From Emydura subglobosa (taxonomy: Eukaryota > Chordata > Testudines > Chelidae): a DNA stretch of 64,000 bases. Shown piece after piece: positions 46,696-58,700 of this stretch (positions are counted from its first letter, which is position 1; each line of letters starts with the position of its first letter). The stretch covers positions 79,846,798-79,910,797 of the forward strand of contig ML679961.1 of the NCBI GenBank assembly GCA_007922225.1, written 5' to 3'. The position numbers and the translations under genes are program-made. The notes under the pieces were generated by a model. That model had not been told where the DNA came from and did not search any database. It was given only the letters and a program-made list of their open reading frames with translations.

Positions 46696-46868
46696 GACAA
46701 GGTAAATGAGGTAATACCTCTCATTCGACCAGCTTTTGTTTATGAGCGAGACAAGCTTTCAAGCCACGCAGGGCTGAGTCCTGAAGAGGAGCTGTGTGGG
46801 GCTTCAAAGCTTGTGTCTGTCACTAACAGCAGTTGGTCTAATACAAGATCTTACCTCACCCACCTTGC
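46696..46868. mobile_element. Foldback element with about 70-bp inverted arms
   Basis: The left arm (46696-46765) starts GACAAGGTAAATGAGGTAAT and ends GACAAGCTTTCAAGCC. The right arm (46800-46868), reverse-complemented, starts AGCAAGGTGGGTGAGGTAAG and ends CACAAGCTTTGAAGCC. The loop is about 34 bp. A single arm of the same family lies at 58598-58700. Confidence 0.75.
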
Positions 46869-48267
46869 TTTGCTAGCGGAACAGCCAAGCAGCGCTTTAG
46901 ACATTTAAAGGGGAGGTGCACAGACAAAAGGCAGCCTAAGAGCTTTACATTCCCTCAAAGAGCAAGCACCAGCTCCAACTAATTCACCTGCAGAGGCAAA
47001 ACCACTGTGGTTGGAGGATAACCAATTCAGCATAGCCCTGAGCAGTCTCCAGCTGCAGATTCAAACTCCCACCACTAGAAATCGCATGGTAGGGTAGCCC
47101 ACACTCCCTGAGCTAGAGAACTAACTGGCTGAGGGGGATGGGTGCAACATCCATTTCCCTGGGTCAGCTTTGGTCAGTGTAGCCCACAGATCAATAGCCA
47201 GTAAGGAGATCTTTCCCAATGCTCCTGTGTTCACAGGAGGGATTTACAGCAGCGAAGCACTGTATTCCTGGTAACCACCCAGAATCTGGAAAAGGGGGGT
47301 GTAATTTTGACCTCCCTCAAAAAGTTTTTTTTTTTTTTGCTTTTAAAACTCCCCATCCAACACTGGAGGAGATGAGCTGGTTCACTGTCTGTGCTTGACA
47401 CAACCTTCATCTCCTAGGACTTACAATGCTTAGGCTTTTCCAGCCTTACAATTAGTTTATGGTTTCAAACGTGTACGTATTAAGCCATTGTCAACGTATG
47501 CATCTGTGAGCAGCTGCAACATTCCCTGCCAACAGACAGAACGAAATAATAGTTCTCAGAAAGGTCTGAGCAGTTCCATTTGTTTATGCTGGACATTGAC
47601 TCTGAAGCCTAATGAAGACAGTGTATGTTAACATTGGTAACAAGACCAAGACTGAAATATTTAACAAAAACCTAAGCTAAATGGGTTACCCTCTACCACT
47701 GGGGTTGTCAAATGGGGGGAAACATTCTGCTTAGTAAAACTAAGTGTGCATGGCTGTAGGTGTTGGAGCCTTGGAGTGCTGCCTTTCTCCTCATATCACC
47801 ACTTGGTATTTTGGGCTTGCCTTCAGACTGATTGTCTCCTCTCCTGTCTCCTGGCAAGAGGGAAAAGGCAGTGTGCTACCCAAGGTTCAACCCCCCACCA
47901 AAGAGTTTCATTTCTTCTGCTGAGATGGAATAACTAACACATAACAGCAAACCGAGCCAGGGTGGCCTTTAGATGGATAGTCAAATGTTTTAACATGGGC
48001 CCTAGTTTGCACCCGTGCGTTAGACAAAGGATTGCTTCATTCCAGAATTTAGACTTATACAAATATTGACATTAGTTATCCAAACAAAATATTGTGTGAC
48101 TGTGAAACCACATCATTTCCACTGTCTCCCTTCCTGTCCCGGAATTGACAGTAACTAGCACCCTGAGATCTGTATCAAAAGACCAAGTATTTATAAGAAC
48201 CAGCACTTTAACATTTCCTCATCAGGATTCGAAAGCTTCAGGCCAGGGCCATCATGGGATGAATAAT
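46869..48267. other. Intergenic, no gene recognised
   Basis: A T-homopolymer sits near 47326-47338. Otherwise the sequence is ordinary and unassigned. Confidence 0.5.
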
Positions 48268-48425
48268 CTCTCTAGCTCTGCCTCAGACTTTCCCCTGTGT
48301 CAATCAAGAGGCACTACCTCTCTCCTAAAGTAGGCCTAACTAGAATTCCCAGCCATGCCATACCCCCAACAAAAGCTCAGCTTGCATCAGGCTCTCGTAC
48401 AGCAACAGAACTCTCTTCTTGCCCG
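48268..48425. repeat. Dispersed repeat, copy 1 (unclassified)
   Basis: Shares 'ctctagctctgcctcaga', 'aattcccagccat', 'ctcagcttgcatca' and 'acagcaacag' in order with 49495-49662. Sequence upstream of the two copies is unrelated, so this is a dispersed element rather than one large duplication. Confidence 0.7.
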
Positions 48426-49494
48426 AGGTAAGCAATGGGCCTTTGTGTTCCAGTGCTCTTTCACCATAAAGAAACGAGCATTGTCTCTAGAAACTTGTAT
48501 GCTTGGAAATGTACTAAAATAGCTGTTTCAGAAGAATTATTCCAGAATAGTTGTGTAGACAAGCCCCAAGGAGCCCAAGGGCAAGAGTGGACGGTTAGCC
48601 TTTGTTGATCACTATGTCTTAAGGAAGCTACATGTAAATGACAATTCCCCTTCCTAAACATGACATGTGCTTTGTATATTGTGATATGCGACTGTAGTTA
48701 TATCTGTGACCTCTGAAGAAGTTGTGAGGGGGCTTAATGGCTAGAGGGTTGGGCTGATCTTAGTTATGGTTCTATGCTTAGCACCCCACTGGATACTGAG
48801 TCATGCGTGATGGTCATGCAGTACTGTATCATTTACAATTGTGTGCGATGCCGATAGCGAAGTATTTTTTCCCACGTATGTGTTGTTATATGGGTGCTAT
48901 TAAGAGTTCTTTTACTTGAGCCCAGTTGGGAGTTGAGGTACATCCTGTGAGTCTGTTTCATATACATCCATATGACCTTTTGGGTAATGGTGGGAGGGAT
49001 TCTCTTTTGGAGGAGTTAGAGCTAGGCAATACTTATTTGGTCAAATCTTGCCCTTCCCCCTTGGTCAAGGAAAGATATGATTCTTGAATACTTTGTCCAG
49101 TTCTTTGTGTCGTGTTCTATCCTGCCTGAAGTTTGAGTGATTACTTCCTTGTATGATCCTCAGATGTTAGTGATGCAAAAGATTTGTTAATAGGAGGCTG
49201 CATCCCAGATGTTATAGGCTAATGGAGCATATGGGAACATGTCACGCTTTTCCTAAAAAGCGCTACTCCACCATAGTCAACTAGAATGTCCGCTTGTATC
49301 TGTGTTTTAGATTATCTCATTACCTCCATTCATATTTTGTAGTTTACTGTTTTGCTGTTGGCCTTGAGCGGCACAGGTATATCATGGGAAGAAGACAACT
49401 GTGACATAGTCTGAATATAGCAATCAGAGGGTAAAGGAAGAGGCTAGTTGTTCTCGACTATTGCACGTGATTCAGTATAAGGGATATGGCAAAG

Positions 49495-49662
49495 GTCTCT
49501 AGCTCTGCCTCAGACCCTCCCCTATATAAACAGCAAATCAAGGGGCACTTCCACTCGCCTAAGGGTAGGCCTAATCAGAATTCCCAGCCATACCTTACAC
49601 CAACACAAACTCAGCTTGCATCAAGCTTTGGGACAGCAACAGTTGATGGTGTCTTCTTGTGG
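49495..49662. repeat. Dispersed repeat, copy 2 (unclassified)
   Basis: Second copy of the unit at 48268-48425, same orientation, about 1.23 kb downstream. It contains 'cctatataaacagc', a TATA-like stretch absent in copy 1. The class is unknown; an LTR or SINE fragment is possible. Confidence 0.7.
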
Positions 49663-50124
49663 AAAAACTTTTCTTCCGTCTCTAATTATCCTTTCACCCT
49701 TCAAGGGCCCTTTATTTGGAATGGCTGCCAGAGGTGGGCTCACTTACACCTAACTAAAAGACACAGGTCACCAGGGAAGGCACCAACAACTGCCGAGGAG
49801 GATTTCTTTATTTCTTAGCTATTAATGGTTTATTAATATTCATTAGAATCAGAAAGAGAGAAAATGCTAGTGACAGAGGCCTATCCCATGATTAAATCTC
49901 TTTGTGGAGATAATTCCTGCTTTGTCTCTTGCTCCTGTTTGAGAACTGCACATCTGACCCCATTGTCAAGTCGTTTTGTACTATTTACTGAGAGCCGCTG
50001 CTATTCTCTCCTAGTTAGGACTTGATTTCAGTCAGTTAGAGGAAATATCTGGTTATCTTACAGCAATAGCAGCCATTCATAATAAGGGAGAAATCAATGA
50101 ATACGGCCATTCTATTTCAATAGA

Positions 50125-50325
50125 GGCAGCATGATCCAATGGATAGGGAACTCAACTAGGAGTTAGGGTCCTATTCCTCGCTCTGCCACTAACTTAGGTG
50201 ACCTTGTGCAAGTCATTTGTTCTCTGTGCCTTAGTTTCCCCTCTATAAAATGGGGATTATAATCCCTTTCTCTTTGAAGTGCTTTGAGATCTGGGGCTGA
50301 AAAGCGCCATCTAAGGTATAAGGAC
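50125..50325 (+). repeat. MIR/CORE-type SINE, better preserved
   Basis: 'gcatgatccaatggataggg', 'gttagggtcctattcctcgc', 'ctgtgccttagtttcccctc' and 'gaagtgctttgagatctggg' follow in order: a tRNA-like head, CORE and tail. It is cleaner than the other MIR-like copies here, which suggests a younger reptile lineage. Confidence 0.8.
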
Positions 50326-50849
50326 TATGATTAGAGTGATGATCCAATAGTGCCATGTTGGCTTTCTCTTCAGTGTTGGAATACCATGTGCCAAAGCACT
50401 GTTAAAAAGATTGGTAAAGCAGATAACAAAAAAAGCAACACAAATCTTCATAGAAGTTTCACTGAGGAGTGGAGGAGAATTGAAACAAAATGAAGACAAA
50501 AATAAAGGTCTGTGTAAATTATTAGCCCTCTATTTTTCATTGTTTTGTAAATTGTAATGTGCTACCATATTGTAAATCTGTTGGAGAAAGCTTTACAAGT
50601 GAGAATCATCTTACAATTATAAACTACCTTTCATCCTGAAATCTCTCCAAATTTAAATTGATTGGAATATGATGAGAAGACTCAGAAGGGAAGAAAGCAG
50701 CGGCAGTCATCCTGGGGTTTTCCTCTGCTTCCTAGGTTGAGGTTCTGCTCTGTCTGGTAATCATTATGTGCATATCTGATCTTCAATTCCAAAAGGTTTC
50801 TTTCTTTCTTTCTTTAATGGTGAGGCAGACTTGACTGAATAGTCTATAG

Positions 50850-53800
50850 CCTTCATTACTTATAATTCCTAAATACTCAGTGCTTTATATTCTTTCATTG
50901 TGCCCTATGTCCTTCAGGTACTGTAACAACACTTTTCTAATACTACCCCATATACTCACTATAACATAATGTAACTTTTGTTACCTTAAGTCATTTGAAT
51001 TCTTCAGAAAGTTTTTCCCTTTCTTTATCAAATCAGTTACATAACCAATAAATAGTGATCAGTTGTTTTTCACTGCACAGGGTGCATGTAGTCCATCTTT
51101 GTGTCTATTTATTTGAAAAATATTTTTGTTTAAACCACAATGGTCAGTTAGTACTCTAAACAAAATCACTTCATTTTTCCTATCCAGGCCTGCAGTATGT
51201 CGTTATCTTCAACTCTAGGACACAAATTAAAAAATCTCCTTCCTCTTATTTTTTTATTAATCCAATTTTTTTTGCCATTTTTCTTATTTTTCTGTACTAG
51301 CCATTTGAATTCTTGTTTACTTACTCAAGGGTATTTCTATGTCAATCTTTTCATTTCTTATAGTGTTTTAGCTGTTTTGTCTGTCATTTCGTTCCCTATT
51401 ATCCCAATATGTGCTGGGATAATGCTTCATATATCCACAGCTGTACTAACTGTGTTAGAAAAATAATTTCATTGATTAAATCACTTCTACAGCCATTGCT
51501 GAGCATACATCCCAGATCCAATTTAAAGCTAGCATAATTGCTACTAGTTCAAATGTCATGACAGCTACAAATTGGAAGTTCTTTTTAACTGTACTAATTC
51601 CAGTTTTGGTATACAATATACTGTCCATATTCTTCGTGATTTTTCTGTTTTGGACCCATCTGCTTATTTCTTAAAAAAAAAAAACAAAAAAAACCCAACA
51701 ACTCTAGTTTTCATTTATATACTGGTACACTTATTTTTTTAATACCCGCTGTCTTACCCTTTTCTTACCCTTAAGTTTATAAAATAAATCTAAATCCGTG
51801 TTTGGACATAAAAATTTCCATTAATTACTAATTTTCCTATGACTAAAAGTTTTGACATCATTTAGCTTTTCCTTGTGTTTCAACTTCTGCATCCACATTT
51901 TAACTCAAATGGCATACAGAGTTTTAGCATTGGGTGCTATAGTTTGCCTATAAAATTCCCAACAATCCTTATATATTTGTTTTGGTATCTTCATCATTAT
52001 TATCGTTCCCATTAATTTTGGCCCAGAAAGTTAGGTACAGTCATTTCATTTATAGCATAATTGGCATTTCACTAGAAACTATCTGTAGTGTACACACAGG
52101 TGTTGTAATAAATGCCTTGCCTGCAATTCGTATTGCCTGGGTTTATATTAAATCTGATTTTGATGCTGACCCAAAAACTTGGCAGCCATTGTCAATAACT
52201 GGTCTGATTAAGACTCTGTGTACCAGTGTTTTTCTTATCCACCCTTCAATTAGTCCCATCAAGGCATAAGCATGTTAACCTCTCCTATACATTTCTTTAA
52301 CATAGTCTATATGAACTTTCTAAAGTAATTTAGTGTCAAATATTACCCCTAGGAATTTGAAACTTTTAACTATGTCTATTTGTTCTCTATACGGACAGAG
52401 TTTACATTCCTTTGTAACTTTTCTTTTTGTAGACTTCAGTCCTTTGGTTTTGGTGGTGAAGAACTTGAAACCCTATGCATTTCCCCAGTCAGAGGTCGCT
52501 TCATTGATTCTCTTTTTTGCCACCTCAATATTCCTGCTCCTAACCCACAGAGTGAATAACCCACCTGTGAATAAAGTGACACCTACCCCAGCTATTATTT
52601 GTTTTGGACGATCATTTAGCATAACATTAAATAAGGTTGGGCTGATAACACTTCTGTGGTGTACCATTTTTAATATTATATACGGTTGACATAACTTTCC
52701 CTACTTTGACCTGCATGATCCTTTCACTCAATAAGTCCCTAATCCACCCATATATAGGCAATATACCCTGGAATTTTAAAAGCAAGATTTTTAACCAATC
52801 ATGTTTCCTTGATACATATGATATCTGGTTTAGTTTTCATTCCCAGGATATTTTCTTTTAGTTCTTGACCATGTGCAGTCAGAATGGGGACATCCCAGCA
52901 AGACATTCCCCATGCTAGTCATATTTCACCATTAACCTCATTCAAAATCATGTGAACATTGTCTATTGACAGATTACTAACATACAAGTATTTTTCCACT
53001 GCCTTTGCTATAATTTTATTTTTTCTGATTTCCCTCCCCCTCATTTGTGATATACAATTTCACTTCTATCATAAATGCAATATACCTTTATTTTTTCACT
53101 ACCAGTATATCATCGCCTATTCCTTCCACAGTGTTCATCATATTTTTTTATAAAGTGAAGCTGTCTGCAGTTCTCCTTTTGCTGTGCTGATTTTCTCCTC
53201 CTTTTCCTGATGTTTCGAGAGCCTTCTTGCATCTTCTGCATAAAATACGTTATTAACAACTGTTGCCTTTTGTATCTCCTTAGCTTGTCGCTATACAGCC
53301 TCCCTATGACAGACTGTATTTACCACTGCAGTTACAACTGTTGACCTCCGCCTCTTCTAAGCAATTTTCATAGGAATGCTCTCTCCTACATTTACCACAT
53401 CTTGTTTTCCTTTTACAAACATTTGCTACATGCCTATACTATTGGCTTTTATGACACCTTAAGAAGGTGGTGGTGGTGGGTATATGACTTGATCCTAAAG
53501 ATCTGAAACCCTAGTGTTCCTTTCTCAGGTAGAGACCCTCCCTTTAATGTAATCAGCATTACTGTTAATGGCTTGCTTTCTCCTCCTTGTTTACTAATTA
53601 GTGGCTTACTTACACTTTATCTTTTCCTAGGTTTTTTGTTCTCTCATCACTGGTCAATTCCAATGACACTTCTTACATTGCCCCCTTTTGTTTCATCAAA
53701 TATTGTATTTTGGTAGCTGGCAACTTATTTTAACTTTTTCCCCCTTGCATTTTAGTTTTTGGCAGTTTATCAGCCTGCTCTTTGTTTTTACATTCAACTG

Positions 53801-53870
53801 AAAGATCCCTGTTGCTCAACCTTCTGGCTTTTACTGTATCCCCTATGTTTTTTTAATCCAGTCAGCCACT
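50850..53870 (-). mobile_element. Internally deleted I/Jockey-group LINE with RNase H domain
   Basis: On the - strand, from high to low coordinates: a Gag-like ORF1 with a knuckle CGKCRREHSYENC (53361-53399) after YRHVANVCK; endonuclease start (ILTAHGQELKENILGMKTKP, then DIICIKETWL) near 52800-52880; an abrupt join near 52740-52770 to late RT (SVISPTLFNVMLND near 52600-52660, FKFLGVIFDTKL near 52330-52366); RNase H with DGSK (51652-51660), ELVAIMLALNWI and HIGIIGNEMTDKTAK (about 51367-51415); then a C-terminal His/Cys segment to about 50880. Most of the endonuclease and early RT are missing. The RT catalytic FADD position is degenerate and stops are frequent. The clade call is from domain order and remembered sequences. 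Confidence 0.75.
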
Positions 53871-54823
53871 TTCACAGGGATAACATCACCAAACCTTATT
53901 TCTTTGGCTAGGAATCTTACAGTTATAACATTTAGGTTTATTTCCTTCCTCAGCTTTGCTTGGATCTCCATCTTCCATCTTGGATCTTCCATCTCCCTCA
54001 AAAAGCAAACAACTTCTCTCCCACCCCCAGCCCTTCCAGCCAGACCACAATATTTCCCCCCCCCCACAACAGCTATTGTTACAGCCCTCTTTCTGAGTGC
54101 CTGTGAAAGGGGAGGGGATAGAGCATCTGAAATTAACCCCTTGTTCACCAAAGCCTGGGAGCCCCCCTTAGTATTGCCAATTCCAACTACAAAGATCATG
54201 AGATTAGCCCCCTAGAAATTAAACAAAAGTTATATAAACATTTTGCACCCCTCTGCTGGCTTTGGAACTCCCCCTGCCCACTCTGAATGTGGGAGTGACA
54301 GTTGTAGTTTTACTAAGGCTTGCAAATTTATTGTGAATGAGATTTTTGGTTCCTGATGCAGGATTTCCCACTAGATATGTATAGTAAGAAACTATACTAT
54401 ACTGCCCCCATAGAAAGAGACAGTCCCTGCCCACCAGCTGTGTAAAACGTAGTGGAGCGTTTCTGATATGTGGGCCATCTCATAAAGAGATGTGTAACCC
54501 ACTGGCAAAGTGTGTGTTGTGTTTCCCTTTATGAGCTACTCCACATAGAAGATTACAATATTCTCCTGCCTCATTATTCCTATAGCTGAAATGGAAGAAG
54601 TCTATGCTATAGATTTGAAGATGGGAGTGGGGGATAGAAAATATATATATATTCTGGTGAAAGGACCAGAAGTAACTTTTGGAGTGATTTTTATATTGCA
54701 AACCTTTGAGTTAGGTCGTCAATTTGGATGGTAAGTTGATATATTTGTGGTGTTTTAGTATTTGCATATTTATTTATGTATTTGGTTAATGAGTGCTATC
54801 GCTTTAAAAACAGAATGGGCCAC

Positions 54824-55473
54824 TGTAATGGGGTTCCACTCACTACTAGGGTGCCTCCACCTGGGTGCTCTGCTCTCACTACAGCTCTCTCAGCCGTTGG
54901 GAGTCTGTGATTCCTTTTCATGGCCTGGCTGCTCTCTTTCCATTTTCCCCTTTCTGCGGTATCAAAGTCCTCAGGACAAACCATCTCAATCCACAGTCTG
55001 CAAATACATTGTCTTGACTGTACCACTTCCCCAGTGGCTGGTAGGGGAACTTGGCCCACTCTCTAGGTTCCAGCTCAGGGACCCTCTAATCAGCAGCCAA
55101 GGTCTGTAACATCTCACCTTGCTGCAGTTTCCCTGAGCCTTTCTCTATGTCGCTTCACTCAAGCTTCTACTCCACCACCTTTCTGGGTAAATCCTTCCTT
55201 CATGGCCTGGAGCCCCAAGCTTTTTACTCTCCCCCTGGGTCTCCTCCTTTCCCTCTTTGATGCCCAGAGAATGACTGACTGCGGCCTTTTTCTGCTGTCA
55301 GCTTCCTGTCTTTATACTAGCCCCACATGTTCCTTCTCAAATGGGCCTTTCATCAATCAGGGGTTACTTAGGCCACCTAATTCCCTGTGGGTGTGGGTGT
55401 AGCTCGTTAATTGGCCCCTTCTCAGCCTCAATAACCCTTTCCAGGCTAGTGTGGGGGTGAATACCTCATCACA
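54824..55473 (-). mobile_element. Solo LTR, antisense, with 5-bp target duplication
   Basis: On the - strand it starts TGTGATGAGGTATTCACCCC and ends ACCCCATTACA (TG...CA, 650 bp). TATAAA on the - strand lies at 55311-55316. Flanks GCCAC (54819-54823) and GGCAC (55474-55478) agree at 4 of 5, a typical LTR duplication. The end CCCCATTACA resembles CCCCACTACA of the unit at 45251. No internal coding region is present. Confidence 0.72.
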
Positions 55474-55672
55474 GGCACTTCGTTGTAAAGTGTGTTTGAG
55501 ACGAAGAGCAACGGTGGAAGATTTTGCCGCTGTGTCCAGAGTAGAAGATTCTACCCATGTAAACTCAAAGTCAGCACTTGATTTAATAAACTTATCTTTG
55601 TAGAAAGCAACTCCATTCTCAAAGGCCTGGTATTAGTACTTTCGGAAGCCTGGCTGTCTCAGGGCATTCTTA

Positions 55673-55931
55673 GGCCTGGTCTACACCAAAAATTTAGATC
55701 GACCTAGCTATATCGCTCAGGGCTGTGAAAAATGTCATGCCCTATGGACATAGTTAGGTCAACCTAACCCCACTGTAGACATAGTCGAGTGAGTTATTGT
55801 CTCTCCAGTACGTGGATTTACTGCAATGATGGAAAAACCCCTTCTGTTGCTATAGCAAGTGTCTACACTGCAGTGCTTTAGCAGCATAGTTGCAGCTCTG
55901 TAGCTGTAGCACTTGTAGTGTGGCCAAAGCC
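55673..55931. mobile_element. Harbinger-like MITE
   Basis: The left end GGCCTGGTCTACACC matches the TIR type of the 37847 element. The right end, reverse-complemented, is GGCTTTGGCCACACTACAAG. Flanks TTA and TTC are a possible 3-bp duplication. The interior has paired 'gacctagcta' / 'tagttaggtc' phrases. Confidence 0.7.
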
Positions 55932-58597
55932 TTCATGGGCTATCGAGTCTTTTAACCGAAGGTCACTGATTTGAATCCTGCCCCACTCAATAGAGATTAA
56001 AATTGATTCTGTTTGAATGGATGGTTGGTGGTCTCTATAGGGCATGACTTTGGTGGGTGCAAACCCTCAGAGTAGACCTACAGTGTTGGAGTAAGTTACC
56101 AGGATAAGTCACATCATTGTAGGCCCCACTTTTCATTGAGGCATTGTGTGTATATTAGGGGAATACATCAATGCAAATTTCCCTAACCCTTAGTTAAGCC
56201 CTTAGTAGATGCATATAAGGGAAAGAGATGGATTTGTAGAACATGTAGTGAGTGTGATCCAATACTTCCTTAATATTCCTCCACCTATCTACTTTAGGGG
56301 GGATATGACAAATTAAAGACCTAGTGCCATTTTAAAACTGCAGGCTCAAAATTTGAAGGATGAAAGGTCATTTTGAGACACTGAATGAGTGACACAGCAA
56401 CATATGAGGGAGATGTTAAGAAGCTTCAATTCAAAGTTGATGAAAGTTCCTAATGAAGTCTCAGTAACCTGAGTCAGTAAAACTACATATGAAGGGGAGA
56501 GGAAGAATTTTGTAGTGGATCAGTTCTTAGGGATGCATCAAGCTCTTCAGGCAGAGTAAATAATGTTGTTGTAAGCGTTTTAATATATAGCCAGTATACC
56601 CTACCTGATGAGCATTTCTAGATTTCAAATTCTAGGGACCATCAGTTATTATTTATTTCCCTTCTATTAGGATTTTGAACTACTGGATGCAAATATAGTT
56701 TTGGAGAGGAGTCAGGATTCTTAATTACATTGGCAGGATCAGAGAATGACTTTTTTCCGCTTTTGGCACAAGTCAATGTACAATATTTAAAACAGGATGT
56801 TTCTTAGCAAAAAATATAAAAAGAAATCAAACATTCCATTTCTTCTACCAGCCTCATGGTTCTATTGTGGGTAACCAACTGGATCACATTGCTTCTCTTT
56901 GGAATTAATTCATGTGAATGAGGTTTCTGATCACTGGTGGACTTTTTAGTGTGTTCATTATAACTCAGAAGAGAGCATCCCATTTCAGACAAGCACATTT
57001 TGGGATGATCATTGCTCAGAAAAGCAACTTTTCACCATATAGTATTTCTGAGAGACCTACAAACCAAATCAGACATAGGAGTTGCATCTTGATTACAGCT
57101 ACGGAACAGATAAAGATGGACATTTTGAATTCTCCGTATGAGGATAGGCAAGTTTCTATTTTGTACCCTGCAAAATGAGTGATTCTTAGTGGAAATGAAA
57201 GATACATGCTCTCTAGGTATGCCTACCAACCCCCTTTTTCATTTTAACACTCAATTTGAGACAGAACAAGAGTTTCACTGTTGCTGAACGCCTGCTGCTT
57301 CCATTGGTTTCACTGAGGTTTGTGTGGGAGGGTCAGCACTTCTGAAAATCTGGTCACTCATATTTATGTACCAAAATATACAGTTAGGTTCTTAGCGTTA
57401 TGCACCTAGGTTTGAAAATTTAGGCCAATTATTCTAGCCAAATTCAGAACAGATATTTCTTTACAATGACACACAAGGCAATTTCCCCAAATTGCAGTCA
57501 CAGATATTTATCAGAAAGCTCCTTCACTGGGTTACGTATTTGGTTAACTAGCAGATTTGAATCAATTGGATCGTCTCCCCAGCAGAACCACTTGGTTGTC
57601 TCTATAAGCTCCAATGACTATGGTGTTTCAGATGTTACTGCTACATAATTATCATTTCCCCCCTCTTTCATGCGCACACACTTTTTCTCTTACCCCATGC
57701 CTCAGAGGTTTCCCCCAGAAGATGTTACATCATCACTTCTGAATACAGTGGATTTGTCTTGCCACATTTCTTTTTAATTAGGAAGAAAAAGTGACAAATC
57801 TTTAGACAGACGAACACTACCTATATGTAACTGATATTGTAATACTTGGCACATGTGGAGCAAATACCAGAGCCCAGCGTGTTTCATGCCTTGTCTTGCA
57901 AAAGCACTGAAAAAAAGTGAAACAATCCAGCGAAAAATGTCAGAAAGTGATGATTTTGGAAACTTTTTTTTTTTTTTCTGTATTGGCCCATTTGTCGTCA
58001 AACCTTCATGAAAAATTCAAATATTCAAAATTCACATGCTCCTTCATTTTTGCCACTTTAATGTGATTTTTATTAAACAAAAAGTGTAAAATTCCTGTCA
58101 AAGTAAAAACCTCCACCTAACTATATTATCACAGCATGTCCCACGTTCCAGCATAATAAACATTTATGGGGACAACTGATTTATATTTTGTAATTTTTCT
58201 TGTTAAAAACGTAATGAATGGGAAGATTTTCAGTAACTGGCATCTTTGGATAAAAAGTCCAATAGAACTATAAAGATCTCTAATTTACAAATACTAATTA
58301 AAACACTCACAACTGTTGGGAGGTAATGCATGTAAGTTTTATAAGCATTTTGCAGATGAAGCACAGAGAGGTTAAGTGACTTTTCCAAGATCTGCTAGCC
58401 ATCTTGGGTTGTGCTTCACTCAATCCTTCTTCAGTCACAAAGGACAGTAAGCTTTCCAAATGAATGACATACTATGGTGAATACAATTCTCATCATCTTT
58501 AAAAACAAAAAAAATTGCTGCTGAGTGTGCTGGCCCAGATTGATGCTAGCATGCTGTTACTTGACTTGCATATATGAATAACATCTAGAGTAAGTGA
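55932..58597. other. Intergenic, no gene recognised
   Basis: AT-rich. 'tcagcacttctgaaaatctg' near 57330 belongs to a common reptile dispersed motif. A MIR scrap on the - strand lies at about 58315-58400 ('acagagaggttaagtgactt'). No coding exon recognised. Confidence 0.5.
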
Positions 58598-58700
58598 GAC
58601 AAGGTGGGTGAGGTAATATCTTTTATTGGACAAACTTCTGAGAGAGAGAGAGAGAGAGAGAGAGAAAAACTTTCAAGCCACACAGACCCATTCTTCAGGC
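58598..58700. repeat. Single arm of the foldback family with (GA)n expansion
   Basis: GACAAGGTGGGTGAGGTAAT and 'atcttttattggacaaactt' match the arms at 46696-46868. Inside it 'gagagaga' has expanded to about 14 GA units (58638-58665) before 'actttcaagccacacagac'. Confidence 0.75.

Noticed and set aside
46447..46908. 153-codon + strand frame
   Set aside because: It runs through the foldback element at 46696-46868, so it is not a conserved coding sequence.
48268..49662. The two 160-bp repeats as LTRs of one small retrotransposon
   Set aside because: No TG...CA ends, primer binding site, polypurine tract or coding sequence between them. They are left as unclassified dispersed copies.
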